A stretch of 12,253 nt of DNA, taken from JASFUX01 sp050050115 (lineage in GTDB: Bacteria; Pseudomonadota; Alphaproteobacteria; Caulobacterales; Maricaulaceae). A program made the translations under genes and the position numbers. The notes under the pieces are model-generated. The model saw only the letters and a list, made by a program, of their open reading frames with translations, was not told the origin of the DNA and made no database searches. The DNA is taken from NCBI GenBank assembly GCA_050050115.1, contig JASFUX010000092.1:1-12253 (forward strand), read 5' to 3'. Below, in pieces: positions 1-6,693 of this stretch (position 1 is its first letter; the number at the start of each line of letters is the position of its first letter).

Positions 1-357
1 AACTCGCTGCCGAACTCGCCCGAGAACAAGATCGCGTTCAACACGACCTATCGGTGGAACTTCGACCGCGGCACGCTGGTTGCGTCGGGCAGCTACTTCT
101 GGCGCGACTCTCAGTATTCCAACATCTTCAACCGCGCCGTGCGGGAAGTGCCGGACTACGAGCAGTTCGACGCGCGTGTGTCTTGGGTCGACGCGGACGA
201 TCGCTACACGATCATCGCGTTCGCGCGGAACCTGACCGACGAGCTGGGCTTTGACTCGGTGTCGGCGCAGGAGCGGTCGAACGGCAGCTTCGCGCTCGAC
301 ATTACGCCGACGCCGCCGCGCACCTACGGCGTCGAGTTGCAGCTGCGCTACCACTAA
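1..357 (+). CDS. TonB-dependent receptor, C-terminal fragment
   Basis: An open frame runs from the window edge to TAA at 355-357, giving 118 residues, so the start of the gene lies outside. The fragment has alternating polar and aromatic strands, including GTLVASGSYFW, DARVSWVDADDRYTIIAFARN and a final PPRTYGVELQLRYH. This matches the last beta strands of TonB-dependent outer-membrane receptors, where an 'N-L-(T/F)-(D/N)' turn and a terminal 'PRTYGV' strand are typical. Such receptors import iron complexes, vitamin B12 or glycans using energy from TonB-ExbB-ExbD. The plug domain and TonB box are not in view, so the substrate cannot be told. The final residue is His rather than the usual Phe. 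The gene ends 31 bp before a strong intrinsic terminator, so it is the last gene of its transcript. Confidence 0.85.
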   Translation, partial: NSLPNSPENKIAFNTTYRWNFDRGTLVASGSYFWRDSQYSNIFNRAVREVPDYEQFDARVSWVDADDRYTIIAFARNLTDELGFDSVSAQERSNGSFALDITPTPPRTYGVELQLRYH

Positions 358-388
358 GCGAACGCTGCGGCCTTAGCGCCAAGCAAAG

Positions 389-424
389 AGCCCCGGACCA
401 GCGATGGTCCGGGGCTTTTCTTTT
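389..424 (+). terminator. Rho-independent terminator after the TonB receptor
   Basis: A perfect 12-bp stem (AGCCCCGGACCA, 389-400, with its complement at 405-416) encloses a GCGA tetraloop of the stable GNRA type. It is followed by TTTCTTTT at 417-424. This is a textbook intrinsic terminator for the plus-strand receptor gene. The minus-strand gene ending at 472 points towards it, but on that strand the stem is followed by only a short T-rich stretch (CTCTTTGCTT), so action in that direction would be weaker. Confidence 0.93.
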
Positions 425-471
425 CGCGCTGGGTTCAGGCGGTCCGCAACGTTCAGGCGTCGCAGCTCCGC

Positions 472-864
472 CTAGTCGCCCGCGGCCGGGTCGTCGGTCT
501 CCATCTCCTCGGGCTCGATTCGGCGCGCCGAGACAATCCGACAGACGTCGTCTTCGTCGGAGAGTATTCTTCCTGTTTCCGGCAGATCACTGACGCAGGC
601 GAACGCTCCCGCGCTGGGGCCGCGGTCGAGTGCGATTCGCTCCGAACGTAGAATGCTATTGCATTCAGCTGACACAAGCTCGAGTTCATACTCGCCGCGA
701 CCGATGACCTCGAGCCGCACCGTGTCGTCGTCGATGACGTTGTAGCCGATGATGTTGCGGACGTTGAAGCAATCGTCCTCAGCGGCCATGTCAGTTTGCG
801 GGGCGGCGTTCGCGCAGGCTGCGGCGAGCGTAAGCCCGGCGATCGGAAGAAAGTGTTTCAGCAT
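472..864 (-). CDS. DUF6491-type exported small protein
   Basis: A 130-residue protein of unknown function. Residues 1-20 form a signal peptide (basic K3, hydrophobic core, ANA-A cleavage site after residue 20). Cys17 sits in AAAC, which lacks the Leu of a good lipobox, so secretion by signal peptidase I is likelier than lipidation. The mature part follows a pattern I recognise from DUF6491 proteins: an opening CF (Cys32), a 'D-x-T-V-x-L-x-V' strand (residues 47-53), an EYELEL strand, a central Cys68 and Cys90, and a closing CRIVSARRI (Cys108) before an acidic tail. ATG at 864 is chosen because AAGGAAG lies 6 nt upstream; a GTG nine codons earlier has no such site. A TAAAAT -10-like box at 906-901 (minus) could start its mRNA, but no good -35 is seen. 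The gene follows pspF on the same strand after a 164-bp gap, so a functional link to Psp is unproven. Confidence 0.72.
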   Translation of the reverse strand: MLKHFLPIAGLTLAAACANAAPQTDMAAEDDCFNVRNIIGYNVIDDDTVRLEVIGRGEYELELVSAECNSILRSERIALDRGPSAGAFACVSDLPETGRILSDEDDVCRIVSARRIEPEEMETDDPAAGD

Positions 865-925
865 AGAGAGCTTCCTTTTCAGAAATCCCACGCGCTAAGC
901 ATTTTACCGGACGCGCGGGGGCCGC

Positions 926-948
926 GAAACGGCCAAACCGGTCGTTTC
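926..948. repeat. Inverted repeat upstream of the DUF6491 gene
   Basis: GAAACGGCC (926-934) and GGTCGTTTC (940-948) pair over nine positions, one of them G:T, around a 5-nt loop. No T-run follows on either strand, so it is not a convincing terminator for pspF. It could be an operator for the DUF6491 gene or a chance repeat in GC-rich DNA. The rest of 865-1028 shows only a possible TAAAAT -10 box. Confidence 0.35.
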
Positions 949-1028
949 ACGAAATCGTATGGCCGAACGCGCCGGGAGGCGGAATTCTGCGGTCAGATCC
1001 AGTGGCGCGCTGCTCCCTGCGCCGTCGC

Positions 1029-2081
<1,053 letters not shown>

Positions 2082-2216
2082 ATTAGCTAAATACACTAAA
2101 TCAAGTAGGTTAAGAAGGCTAAAATATAACTAAAACTAATGAACTTAATCGTGCTCGAAAGAACGTCGAACTGAAAAATGATAATAAAATCAATCAATTA
2201 TATGATTACCGAGAAG
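2082..2216. promoter_or_regulatory. AT-rich pspF/psp control region, probable PspF upstream activating sequence
   Basis: Only 35 of the 130 bases from 2081 to 2210 are G or C, against strongly GC-rich surroundings. The segment lies between the divergent pspF and psp genes. CTAAA occurs at 2087, 2096, 2119 and 2130, with CTAAT at 2136. GGTTAAG (2108-2114) and CTTAATC (2144-2150) form an imperfect inverted repeat about 94-136 bp upstream of the predicted sigma-54 start. In E. coli, PspF binds two sites roughly in that interval that overlap its own promoter, so this is the likely binding region; the exact sites are inferred. On the minus strand TATATT at 2128-2123 is a possible -10 box for pspF, with no good -35. 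Confidence 0.6.
2188..2200 (+). promoter_or_regulatory. IHF binding site between enhancer and sigma-54 promoter
   Basis: AATCAATCAATTA matches the IHF consensus WATCAANNNNTTR at every fixed position. The A-rich run just upstream (GAAAAATGATAATAAAA, 2173-2189) is the sort of flank that strengthens IHF sites. It is centred about 50 bp before the predicted start, between the probable PspF sites and the promoter. An IHF bend is known to assist PspF-sigma-54 contact at the E. coli pspA promoter, so the layout is conserved. Confidence 0.7.
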
Positions 2217-2233
2217 TTGGCACGACCCCTGCA
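2217..2233 (+). promoter_or_regulatory. Sigma-54 (-24/-12) promoter of the psp operon
   Basis: TTGGCACGACCCCTGCA fits YTGGCACGRNNNTTGCW with a single mismatch (C for the first T of TTGC). The invariant GG (2219-2220) and GC (2231-2232) are exactly 10 bp apart. Taking the C of GC as -12 puts the transcription start near 2244, which leaves a leader of about 52 nt before the first gene at 2296. It faces away from pspF and toward pspA, as expected for a PspF-activated operon. Confidence 0.92.
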
Positions 2234-2295
2234 ATAGTTAAGGCAACACGTCGGTCGAACAGGCTCGGATCCGGCGATGCGAGGAGGAGAAGTCG

Positions 2296-2457
2296 ATGAA
2301 CGAATATGGACGCGACTACGACGACGACGGCCGTCGACATGACGACCGGGTCTGGCGGGAGCGTTTTGACGCGTTCATGCGCTGGCTGAAGGCGCGCCCG
2401 GTCGAAAGCTGGGCGTTCTTCATCGCCGGCGTCTTTCTGGGCGGCTTCTTCTTTTAA
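2296..2457 (+). CDS. 53-residue membrane protein, first gene of the psp operon
   Basis: An ATG at 2296, preceded by a strong GGAGGAGA Shine-Dalgarno 5-6 nt away, opens a 53-codon frame ending with TAA at 2455-2457. Residues 1-32 are highly charged (YDDDGRRHDDRVWRERF). Residues about 39-53 form a hydrophobic C-terminal segment, WAFFIAGVFLGGFFF, with a GxxxGG helix-packing motif. It is therefore a likely tail-anchored or single-pass inner-membrane protein with the charged part in the cytoplasm. It is the first gene after the sigma-54 promoter and lies 32 bp before pspA, so it should be co-induced with PspA. I do not recognise the family. It is not PspB, PspC, PspD or PspG by motif. A role in anchoring or regulating PspA at the membrane is a guess from position and topology. 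Confidence 0.82.
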   Translation: MNEYGRDYDDDGRRHDDRVWRERFDAFMRWLKARPVESWAFFIAGVFLGGFFF

Positions 2458-2489
2458 TCGGACAAGAAACAACAAAGGAGGCTCCGGCG

Positions 2490-3224
2490 ATGGGTGTGTT
2501 TTCGCGCATGAGCGACATCATCAACTCGAACATCAACGCGATGCTCGAGAAGGCAGAAGACCCTGAGAAGATCGCGCGTCTGATCATCCAGGAAATGGAA
2601 GAGACGCTGGTCGAGGTCCGCACCGCGGCCGCCCGGTCGATCGCGGACAAGAAGTCGCTGACCCGCAAGGTCCAGGGCTACCGCGACCTGGTCGCCGAAT
2701 GGGACGGCAAGGCGGAGCTGGCGATCGAGAAAGGCCGGGAAGACCTCGCCCGCGGCGCGTTGGCCGAAAAGCACAAGAACGCCAAGAAGGTCGAGGTGAT
2801 CGAGAAGGAGCTCGGGATCATCGACGAGGCGATCGGCAAGGCCAACTCGGACATGACCAAGCTGCAGGCCAAGCTCGACGAGGCCAAGGCCAAGCACAAG
2901 GCGCTGGCGCTGCGGCGCAAGACCGCCGAAGGCCAGATCCGCATGCGCACGCATATCGCCGACACCAAGATCGACGACGCGCTGCTGCGCTACGAGGTGG
3001 TCGAACGCAAGGTCGACGAGCTCGAGGCGCAAGCGGAGTCCTTCGATCTGGGCCGCAAGGGCTCGCTGTCCGGCGAGATCGAGGCGCTGGAGGTTGAAGA
3101 AGAGATCGAGGAAGAGCTGGCGCAATTGAAGCGCCGGATGCGCGGCGGCGGATCGTCGTCGGGCCGGTCGTCCAGTTCATCGAGCCGTTCAACGCCGCCG
3201 AGCGAAGAGTTCGACGCGGACTAG
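2490..3224 (+). CDS. pspA: PspA, ESCRT-III-like membrane stress protein
   Basis: A 244-residue PspA/IM30 protein. It begins with the amphipathic MGVFSRMSDIINSNINAML (helix alpha-0) and the family EDPEK motif (23-27), followed by long coiled coils from about 28 to 215. Family members bind stressed inner membrane, form helical assemblies that limit proton leakage, and inhibit PspF when the cell is unstressed. AAAGGAGG ends 8 nt before ATG. The protein is longer than E. coli PspA (222 residues) because after residue 218 it carries a low-complexity tail, GGGSSSGRSSSSSS, then Pro/Thr and an acidic end (EEFDAD). The core looks intact. Sigma-54 control from 2217 is predicted, with translation following the 53-residue gene. 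Confidence 0.95.
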   Translation: MGVFSRMSDIINSNINAMLEKAEDPEKIARLIIQEMEETLVEVRTAAARSIADKKSLTRKVQGYRDLVAEWDGKAELAIEKGREDLARGALAEKHKNAKKVEVIEKELGIIDEAIGKANSDMTKLQAKLDEAKAKHKALALRRKTAEGQIRMRTHIADTKIDDALLRYEVVERKVDELEAQAESFDLGRKGSLSGEIEALEVEEEIEEELAQLKRRMRGGGSSSGRSSSSSSRSTPPSEEFDAD

Positions 3225-3239
3225 ACGGGCAGGCGGCGA

Positions 3240-3259
3240 CCGCCGGCTCGTTCCGGCGG
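3240..3259 (+). other. GC-rich hairpin between pspA and pspB
   Basis: CCGCCGG (3240-3246) and CCGGCGG (3253-3259) form a perfect 7-bp stem with a 6-nt CTCGTT loop in the 60-nt gap after pspA. No U-run follows, so it is unlikely to end transcription fully. Hairpins in this position often protect the upstream message from 3' decay, which could help make PspA more abundant than the membrane Psp proteins. That function is inferred. Confidence 0.5.
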
Positions 3260-3284
3260 CCGGCGGAGGGAGACCGGAGCGGAG

Positions 3285-3539
3285 ATGCCTGAAGACATGA
3301 CGACGATCATTGTCCTTCTCATTTTGTTCGTCGCGATGCCGGCGGTGGTTTTTCACTACATCACCCAGTGGCGGAAGATCGGCGGGCTCAGCGCCGAAGA
3401 CGAGCACATGATCGAAGACATCTGGCGTGCATCCAAAAAGATGGAGCGGCGCATCGAAACATTAGAGGCGATCCTCGACGACGAGGCGCCGGGCTGGCGG
3501 AAGAGGGAAGACGAAAGCCGGAGAAGCGGACGTGAGTGA
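3285..3539 (+). CDS. pspB: PspB, phage-shock membrane protein (first copy)
   Basis: An 84-residue inner-membrane protein with one N-terminal transmembrane helix (about 5-24, TTIIVLLILFVAMPAVVFHY) and a cytoplasmic helix ending in RRIETLEAILDDEAPGWRKR (54-73). The 'LE-x-ILD-x-E-x-P-x-WR' ending is the PspB family signature; E. coli PspB ends LESILDAEHPNWRDR. With PspC, PspB senses envelope stress and draws PspA away from PspF. ATG at 3285 is chosen because GGAG (3276-3279) is 5 nt upstream and the helix spacing fits E. coli PspB; an ATG at 3297 is possible. Residues after 73 (EDESRRSGRE) form a short charged tail. The last 8 nt overlap the next gene. Confidence 0.9.
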   Translation: MPEDMTTIIVLLILFVAMPAVVFHYITQWRKIGGLSAEDEHMIEDIWRASKKMERRIETLEAILDDEAPGWRKREDESRRSGRE

Positions 3540-3765
3540 AGTCATCGTTCCGATTTTCGCGATCGCATGCGTCTTCATCATCGCGCCGCTGATCGTTTCG
3601 AAGCTGATCAAGGAGCACAAGCAAGGGGCGGGACGACAACCGATGAGCGATTCCGAGGCGGAAGTCTTCGCGCGCACGGCCGAGCGGCTCGAGACGCGCA
3701 TGAAGACCCTCGAGGCGATCCTCGACGACGAAGTTCCCGGCTGGCGGAGAAAATATGATGACTGA
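3532..3765 (+). CDS. Second PspB-like membrane protein
   Basis: A 77-residue protein starting with GTG at 3532, inside the end of the first pspB (GTGAGTGA overlap), with GGAG 8 nt upstream. Residues about 3-23 are a transmembrane helix. The C-terminus, RMKTLEAILDDEVPGWRRKYDD, repeats the PspB signature of the preceding gene. The two genes share an identical 20-base stretch in this region (3465-3484 and 3712-3731), while their transmembrane parts and linkers differ. This is best explained as an old tandem duplication with divergence. Its stop overlaps the start of pspC by 11 nt, so the three membrane genes are translationally coupled. It may form a PspB heterodimer or a second adapter for PspC; this is inferred. 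Confidence 0.85.
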   Translation: MSEVIVPIFAIACVFIIAPLIVSKLIKEHKQGAGRQPMSDSEAEVFARTAERLETRMKTLEAILDDEVPGWRRKYDD

Positions 3766-4156
3766 CGACTCGACTTATTCGCCCAATCCGCACCGGCTCT
3801 ATAAGAACAAGCAGAACGCCGTGATCTCGGGCGTCTGTGCGGGGCTGGCGGACTATTTCAACACCGACGTGGTGATCATCCGAGTCGCGGCGATCCTTCT
3901 GCTGATCTTCGCCTCGCCTCTGACCGTCGTCGCCTACATCGTCGCGGCGATCGTCATGCCGCGCCGGCCCGAACCGTTCAGGACGCGTTCACCCGAGGAA
4001 GACCAGTTCTGGCGCGGCGTGTCGCGTCGCCCGAACGTGACGTTCTCGAACTTGAAGTACCGCTTCCGCGACCTCGACGAGCGCCTCGCCGACATCGAGC
4101 GGGTCGTCACTTCGGACGAGTGGAAGCTCCGCCGCGAGTTTCGCGAGATCGAGTAG
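3755..4156 (+). CDS. pspC: PspC, envelope-stress transmembrane regulator
   Basis: A 133-residue PspC-domain protein. The domain spans about 12-70 and contains the family core HRLYKNKQNAVISGVCAGLADYF followed by a hydrophobic helix from about 41 to 68 (IIRVAAILLLIFASPLTVVAYIVAAIV) ending in MPRR. Residues 97-133 form a charged, probably coiled C-terminal helix. In E. coli PspC pairs with PspB and binds PspA under membrane stress, releasing PspF. The start lies inside the second pspB-like gene; ATGs at 3755 and 3758 are both possible, and GGAGA at 3746-3750 serves either. No terminator follows before the next gene 44 bp downstream. Confidence 0.93.
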   Translation: MMTDDSTYSPNPHRLYKNKQNAVISGVCAGLADYFNTDVVIIRVAAILLLIFASPLTVVAYIVAAIVMPRRPEPFRTRSPEEDQFWRGVSRRPNVTFSNLKYRFRDLDERLADIERVVTSDEWKLRREFREIE

Positions 4157-4200
4157 AGGCCGACAAGCCCTAGACCGGATCCCTAGAAAGGGGGGGAGCC

Positions 4201-4662
4201 ATGCACCAGGTCATCATCGTCGCCGTCACCGCCGTCGTTGGACTAGCCGCGCTCGTGCACGCCGCAGAGGCGCCGTCCGCCGCGCCGGCCGAGAGCGCAG
4301 GCGCCGCTGTCGTCGGCGCGGAGGGAAGCGAGGCGGCGCGCGCCGGCGCCGCCGAAATAGAGGGCGAGATCGAGGACGGCGCGCAGGCTCGCGTCTACGC
4401 CGCCGCGCCCGTCCAAGCCGCTGGAGAGACGCAGCCCTTCGTGCGCATGTGCGTCGGCCCGGCGCGATTGTCCTTGGGCGGCGCGCCGTTCACCAGGATC
4501 GCTTTCGGCGGAGACGGCTGCGGTCGCGCTTCGCTCGGCCTCGTTGGCTTGAAGTTTCTCGGCTTGGAGTCGGCGCCGGAGCTGCCCGCCGGCCTGCCGG
4601 TCTTCATCGAGGTCGATGAAACCGAAGACGCTGCGAGGGGCGTGCTCAGCGTTCCCGCTTGA
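4201..4662 (+). CDS. Unrecognised exported Ala-rich protein at the psp operon end
   Basis: A 153-residue protein with a clear signal peptide (MHQVIIVAVTAVVGLAALVHA, cleavage after about residue 21). It is followed by an Ala/Glu-rich, probably disordered segment (22-77). A compact C-terminal part (about 78-153) carries two cysteines, Cys84 and Cys107, that could form a disulfide in the periplasm. GGGGGGAG lies 2-3 nt before ATG. The gene begins 44 bp after pspC on the same strand with no terminator between, so it is probably the last gene of the sigma-54 transcript. I do not recognise its family and assign no function. Its last 17 bp overlap the end of the convergent mnmC. The opposite strand is also open here (4243-4878), but the signal peptide and ribosome site favour this frame. 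Confidence 0.7.
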   Translation: MHQVIIVAVTAVVGLAALVHAAEAPSAAPAESAGAAVVGAEGSEAARAGAAEIEGEIEDGAQARVYAAAPVQAAGETQPFVRMCVGPARLSLGGAPFTRIAFGGDGCGRASLGLVGLKFLGLESAPELPAGLPVFIEVDETEDAARGVLSVPA

Positions 4663-6586
4663 GGCGGCGCAGAAGGAACCGCGCCGGATCGAGCGAGTTC
4701 GCCGCGCCGCGCTCGATCGCGCCGGGCTCGCCGCAGAGGTGCGCGGCCAGCGCCTCGGCGAGCAGCGGCGCCAGCGTGAAGCCGCGGCTGCCCAGGCCGC
4801 CGAAGAGATAGAGGCCGGGAAGACGAAGCTCCGGCCGCGCCGCGGCGGATGGGCCGACGGCGCCGAACGCGTCCTCAAACGCCGCCGCGTCGATCGCCGG
4901 ACCCAGGACCGGCAGGCGATCCGGCGTGGTCGCGCGCAGTGCAGTGAACGCGCCGGCGCGGTCCATGACGACGCGCGCCGCCAGATCGGGCGCGAAGGCT
5001 TTGAGGGTTTCGAGATTGCGCGCGTCGCTCGCCGCGTCGGTCACGACCGACGCGTCAGGGGCCGCATCGTCGAAGGTTGCGCCGAAGGCGAGCCGCCCGT
5101 CCGTCAGCGGCGCATAGTAACCGCCCCATGACGCCGCATGTTCGGGCGGCGGGCCTTCTAGCGGCGCGACGGTGAGCTGGCCGCGCGAGGCGGTGATCGG
5201 AACGAACGCGGTTTGAGGCCAGCGTGCGAGCGACGCCCCCGCAGCGATCACGCAGCTCGGCGCCTCGGCGATCGGCCGGCCGGCGTCGTCGCACGCAACC
5301 CAGGCGCCGCCCGTGAATTCCAGCGCGGCGACGGACGCGCCGCACTGCACCTTTCGTTCACCGAGGGTCTCGACGATCCACGCCGCCGGGTCGAGGACGC
5401 CGGCCTGATCGAGCAGCAGGCCACCGCCCTCGCTCGCGCACGCCATGTCCGGGGGCAGGGCGTCGGACGCGAGCAGCCGCGCGAGACGATCGGCGCCGTC
5501 GGGCTCAAGCGCTGCGCGGCGGACGCCGATCGGCCGGAACGCGTCTGCGCCGGCGTAAGCGTCGAGCGCGAAGGCGTAGGCGCAGCGATGCAGCCGCGCC
5601 TCGGGTCGATCGTCGAGATCGAGCCGCGGCGCGACGAGCCCCGCCGGCACGCCGCTCGCGCCCGCGGCGCACAGCGCCGCAGACTCAAAGAGGGGCGCGG
5701 AGCCTGGTTCCGCGCCCGCGCCGGGTCCGGCGCCCGCGTCGAGCAGGATCGTTTCGCGCCCCCGCCGGGCGAGCGCCGCGGCCAGCCCCGCGCCGGCGAT
5801 GCCTGCGCCGATGATCAGCGTCGGCCCGTCGGCGATCGCCGCGCGCGCGTGCGCCGGCGCAGGCGAGCGCGCGAGGCGCGCCTCGAGCCGCTCGCGTTTT
5901 CGTCCGTGGCCGGGTTTTTTCTCGACCGCGAACCCGACCGCTTCGAGACGGCGTCGAACGTCGCCCGCGACGGTGAACGTGGCGGCCCGCGCGCCGGGCC
6001 GCGAGGCGCGCGCGATGGCGGCGAAGACCTCGGGGCTCCACATGTCGGGATTGCGCGCCGGTGCAAAGCCGTCGAGGAACCAGGCGTCGGCGGCGAAGTC
6101 GAGCTGGGCGAGCGCTTCGCGCACGGGTAGATGCGCCAGCGTCAGCGTCACCCGGTCGGCGGCGAAGACGCGGCGGTGGACGCCCTTGATCCGCGGCGGC
6201 CAGGCCGCGAGCAACGCGTTGCGCAGAGGACCAAGCGCCTCAAACGACGCAAGCGCCCCCCGGGCTTGATCGCGCGTGAGCGGAAAGCCTTCGACGCTGA
6301 CGAAATGCAGCCAGCCGTCCTTGGGACCCTCGCGGCGCCATAGCCGCCAGAGCGCGAGGAAATTCAGCCCCGTGCCGAACCCCAGCTCGCCGACGACGAA
6401 CTGTCGGGTTCCCGCCCAGGCTTCCGGCAGGCTGCAGCCGGCGAGAAAGACCGCTTCGCTCTCGCTGAGGCCGTCCTCGGAGGAGAAGTAGGGATCGTCG
6501 AACGCCGTCGAGCGCGGCGGCCCGGCAGTCTCGGCGGGCGCGAGTTCTGGAACGCCGGGAGCGAGGTTGGGAACGGAAGAGGCCAT
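4646..6586 (-). CDS. mnmC: MnmC, bifunctional tRNA wobble-uridine modification enzyme
   Basis: A 646-residue fusion that completes mnm5(s2)U at tRNA position 34. The N-terminal methyltransferase (MnmD, about 25-240) shows the SAM-binding GELGFGTGLNFLALW (66-80) and the active-site stretch DGFAPARNPDMW (172-183). The C-terminal FAD oxidoreductase (MnmC1, about 255-646) starts with the dinucleotide fold LIIGAGIAGAGLAAALARRG (GAGIAGAG at 260-267) and ends with LFGGLGSRGFTLAPLLAEAL. The oxidase turns cmnm5U into nm5U and the methyltransferase adds the methyl group. ATG at 6586 is chosen over a TTG at 6628 because GGAG lies 3 nt upstream and the extra 14 residues fall inside a strong inverted repeat. 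The length matches typical MnmC. It follows the GST gene on the same strand by 107 bp. Confidence 0.93.
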   Translation of the reverse strand: MASSVPNLAPGVPELAPAETAGPPRSTAFDDPYFSSEDGLSESEAVFLAGCSLPEAWAGTRQFVVGELGFGTGLNFLALWRLWRREGPKDGWLHFVSVEGFPLTRDQARGALASFEALGPLRNALLAAWPPRIKGVHRRVFAADRVTLTLAHLPVREALAQLDFAADAWFLDGFAPARNPDMWSPEVFAAIARASRPGARAATFTVAGDVRRRLEAVGFAVEKKPGHGRKRERLEARLARSPAPAHARAAIADGPTLIIGAGIAGAGLAAALARRGRETILLDAGAGPGAGAEPGSAPLFESAALCAAGASGVPAGLVAPRLDLDDRPEARLHRCAYAFALDAYAGADAFRPIGVRRAALEPDGADRLARLLASDALPPDMACASEGGGLLLDQAGVLDPAAWIVETLGERKVQCGASVAALEFTGGAWVACDDAGRPIAEAPSCVIAAGASLARWPQTAFVPITASRGQLTVAPLEGPPPEHAASWGGYYAPLTDGRLAFGATFDDAAPDASVVTDAASDARNLETLKAFAPDLAARVVMDRAGAFTALRATTPDRLPVLGPAIDAAAFEDAFGAVGPSAAARPELRLPGLYLFGGLGSRGFTLAPLLAEALAAHLCGEPGAIERGAANSLDPARFLLRRLKRER

Positions 6587-6594
6587 GGGCTCCG

Positions 6595-6630
6595 GCTTGA
6601 CGGCCGCGCGGCAGTGCGCGGCGGTCAAGC
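6595..6630 (-). repeat. Large inverted repeat just upstream of mnmC
   Basis: GCTTGACGGCCGCGC (6595-6609) and GCGCGGCGGTCAAGC (6616-6630) pair at 14 of 15 positions around a 6-nt loop. In mnmC mRNA the hairpin would sit right next to the GGAG ribosome site (about 8 nt before ATG). There is no T-run, so an intrinsic terminator for the GST operon is doubtful. It could insulate, pause or tune mnmC translation, or be a protein-binding site. The interval 6631-6693 also holds two GC-only near-palindromes (6635-6647 and 6679-6693). Confidence 0.6.
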
Positions 6631-6693
6631 TAGAGCGCCCGGGGCGCGGTTTGAAGCACGCTCCCGGTCGCGGTCACGGCGCCCCGGGGGCGC

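Noticed and set aside
865..891. An earlier GTG start for the DUF6491-type protein
   Set aside because: It would put extra charged residues before the signal peptide, and the only good ribosome site serves the ATG at 864.
2454..3125. A 223-codon minus-strand frame antisense to pspA
   Set aside because: Its Leu/Asp/Val repeats mirror the coiled-coil codons of pspA; pspA has the ribosome site and family match.
4243..4878. A 211-codon minus-strand frame across the end of mnmC and the exported gene
   Set aside because: Composition is Arg/Ser/Ala-rich, there is no signature, and it overlaps two better supported genes.
5213..6130. A 305-codon plus-strand frame inside mnmC
   Set aside because: It is antisense to both catalytic domains of mnmC and is Arg-rich with no recognisable motif.
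6631..6693. GC-only near-palindromes after the GST gene as a terminator
   Set aside because: Loops are too small and there is no T-run on the minus strand.
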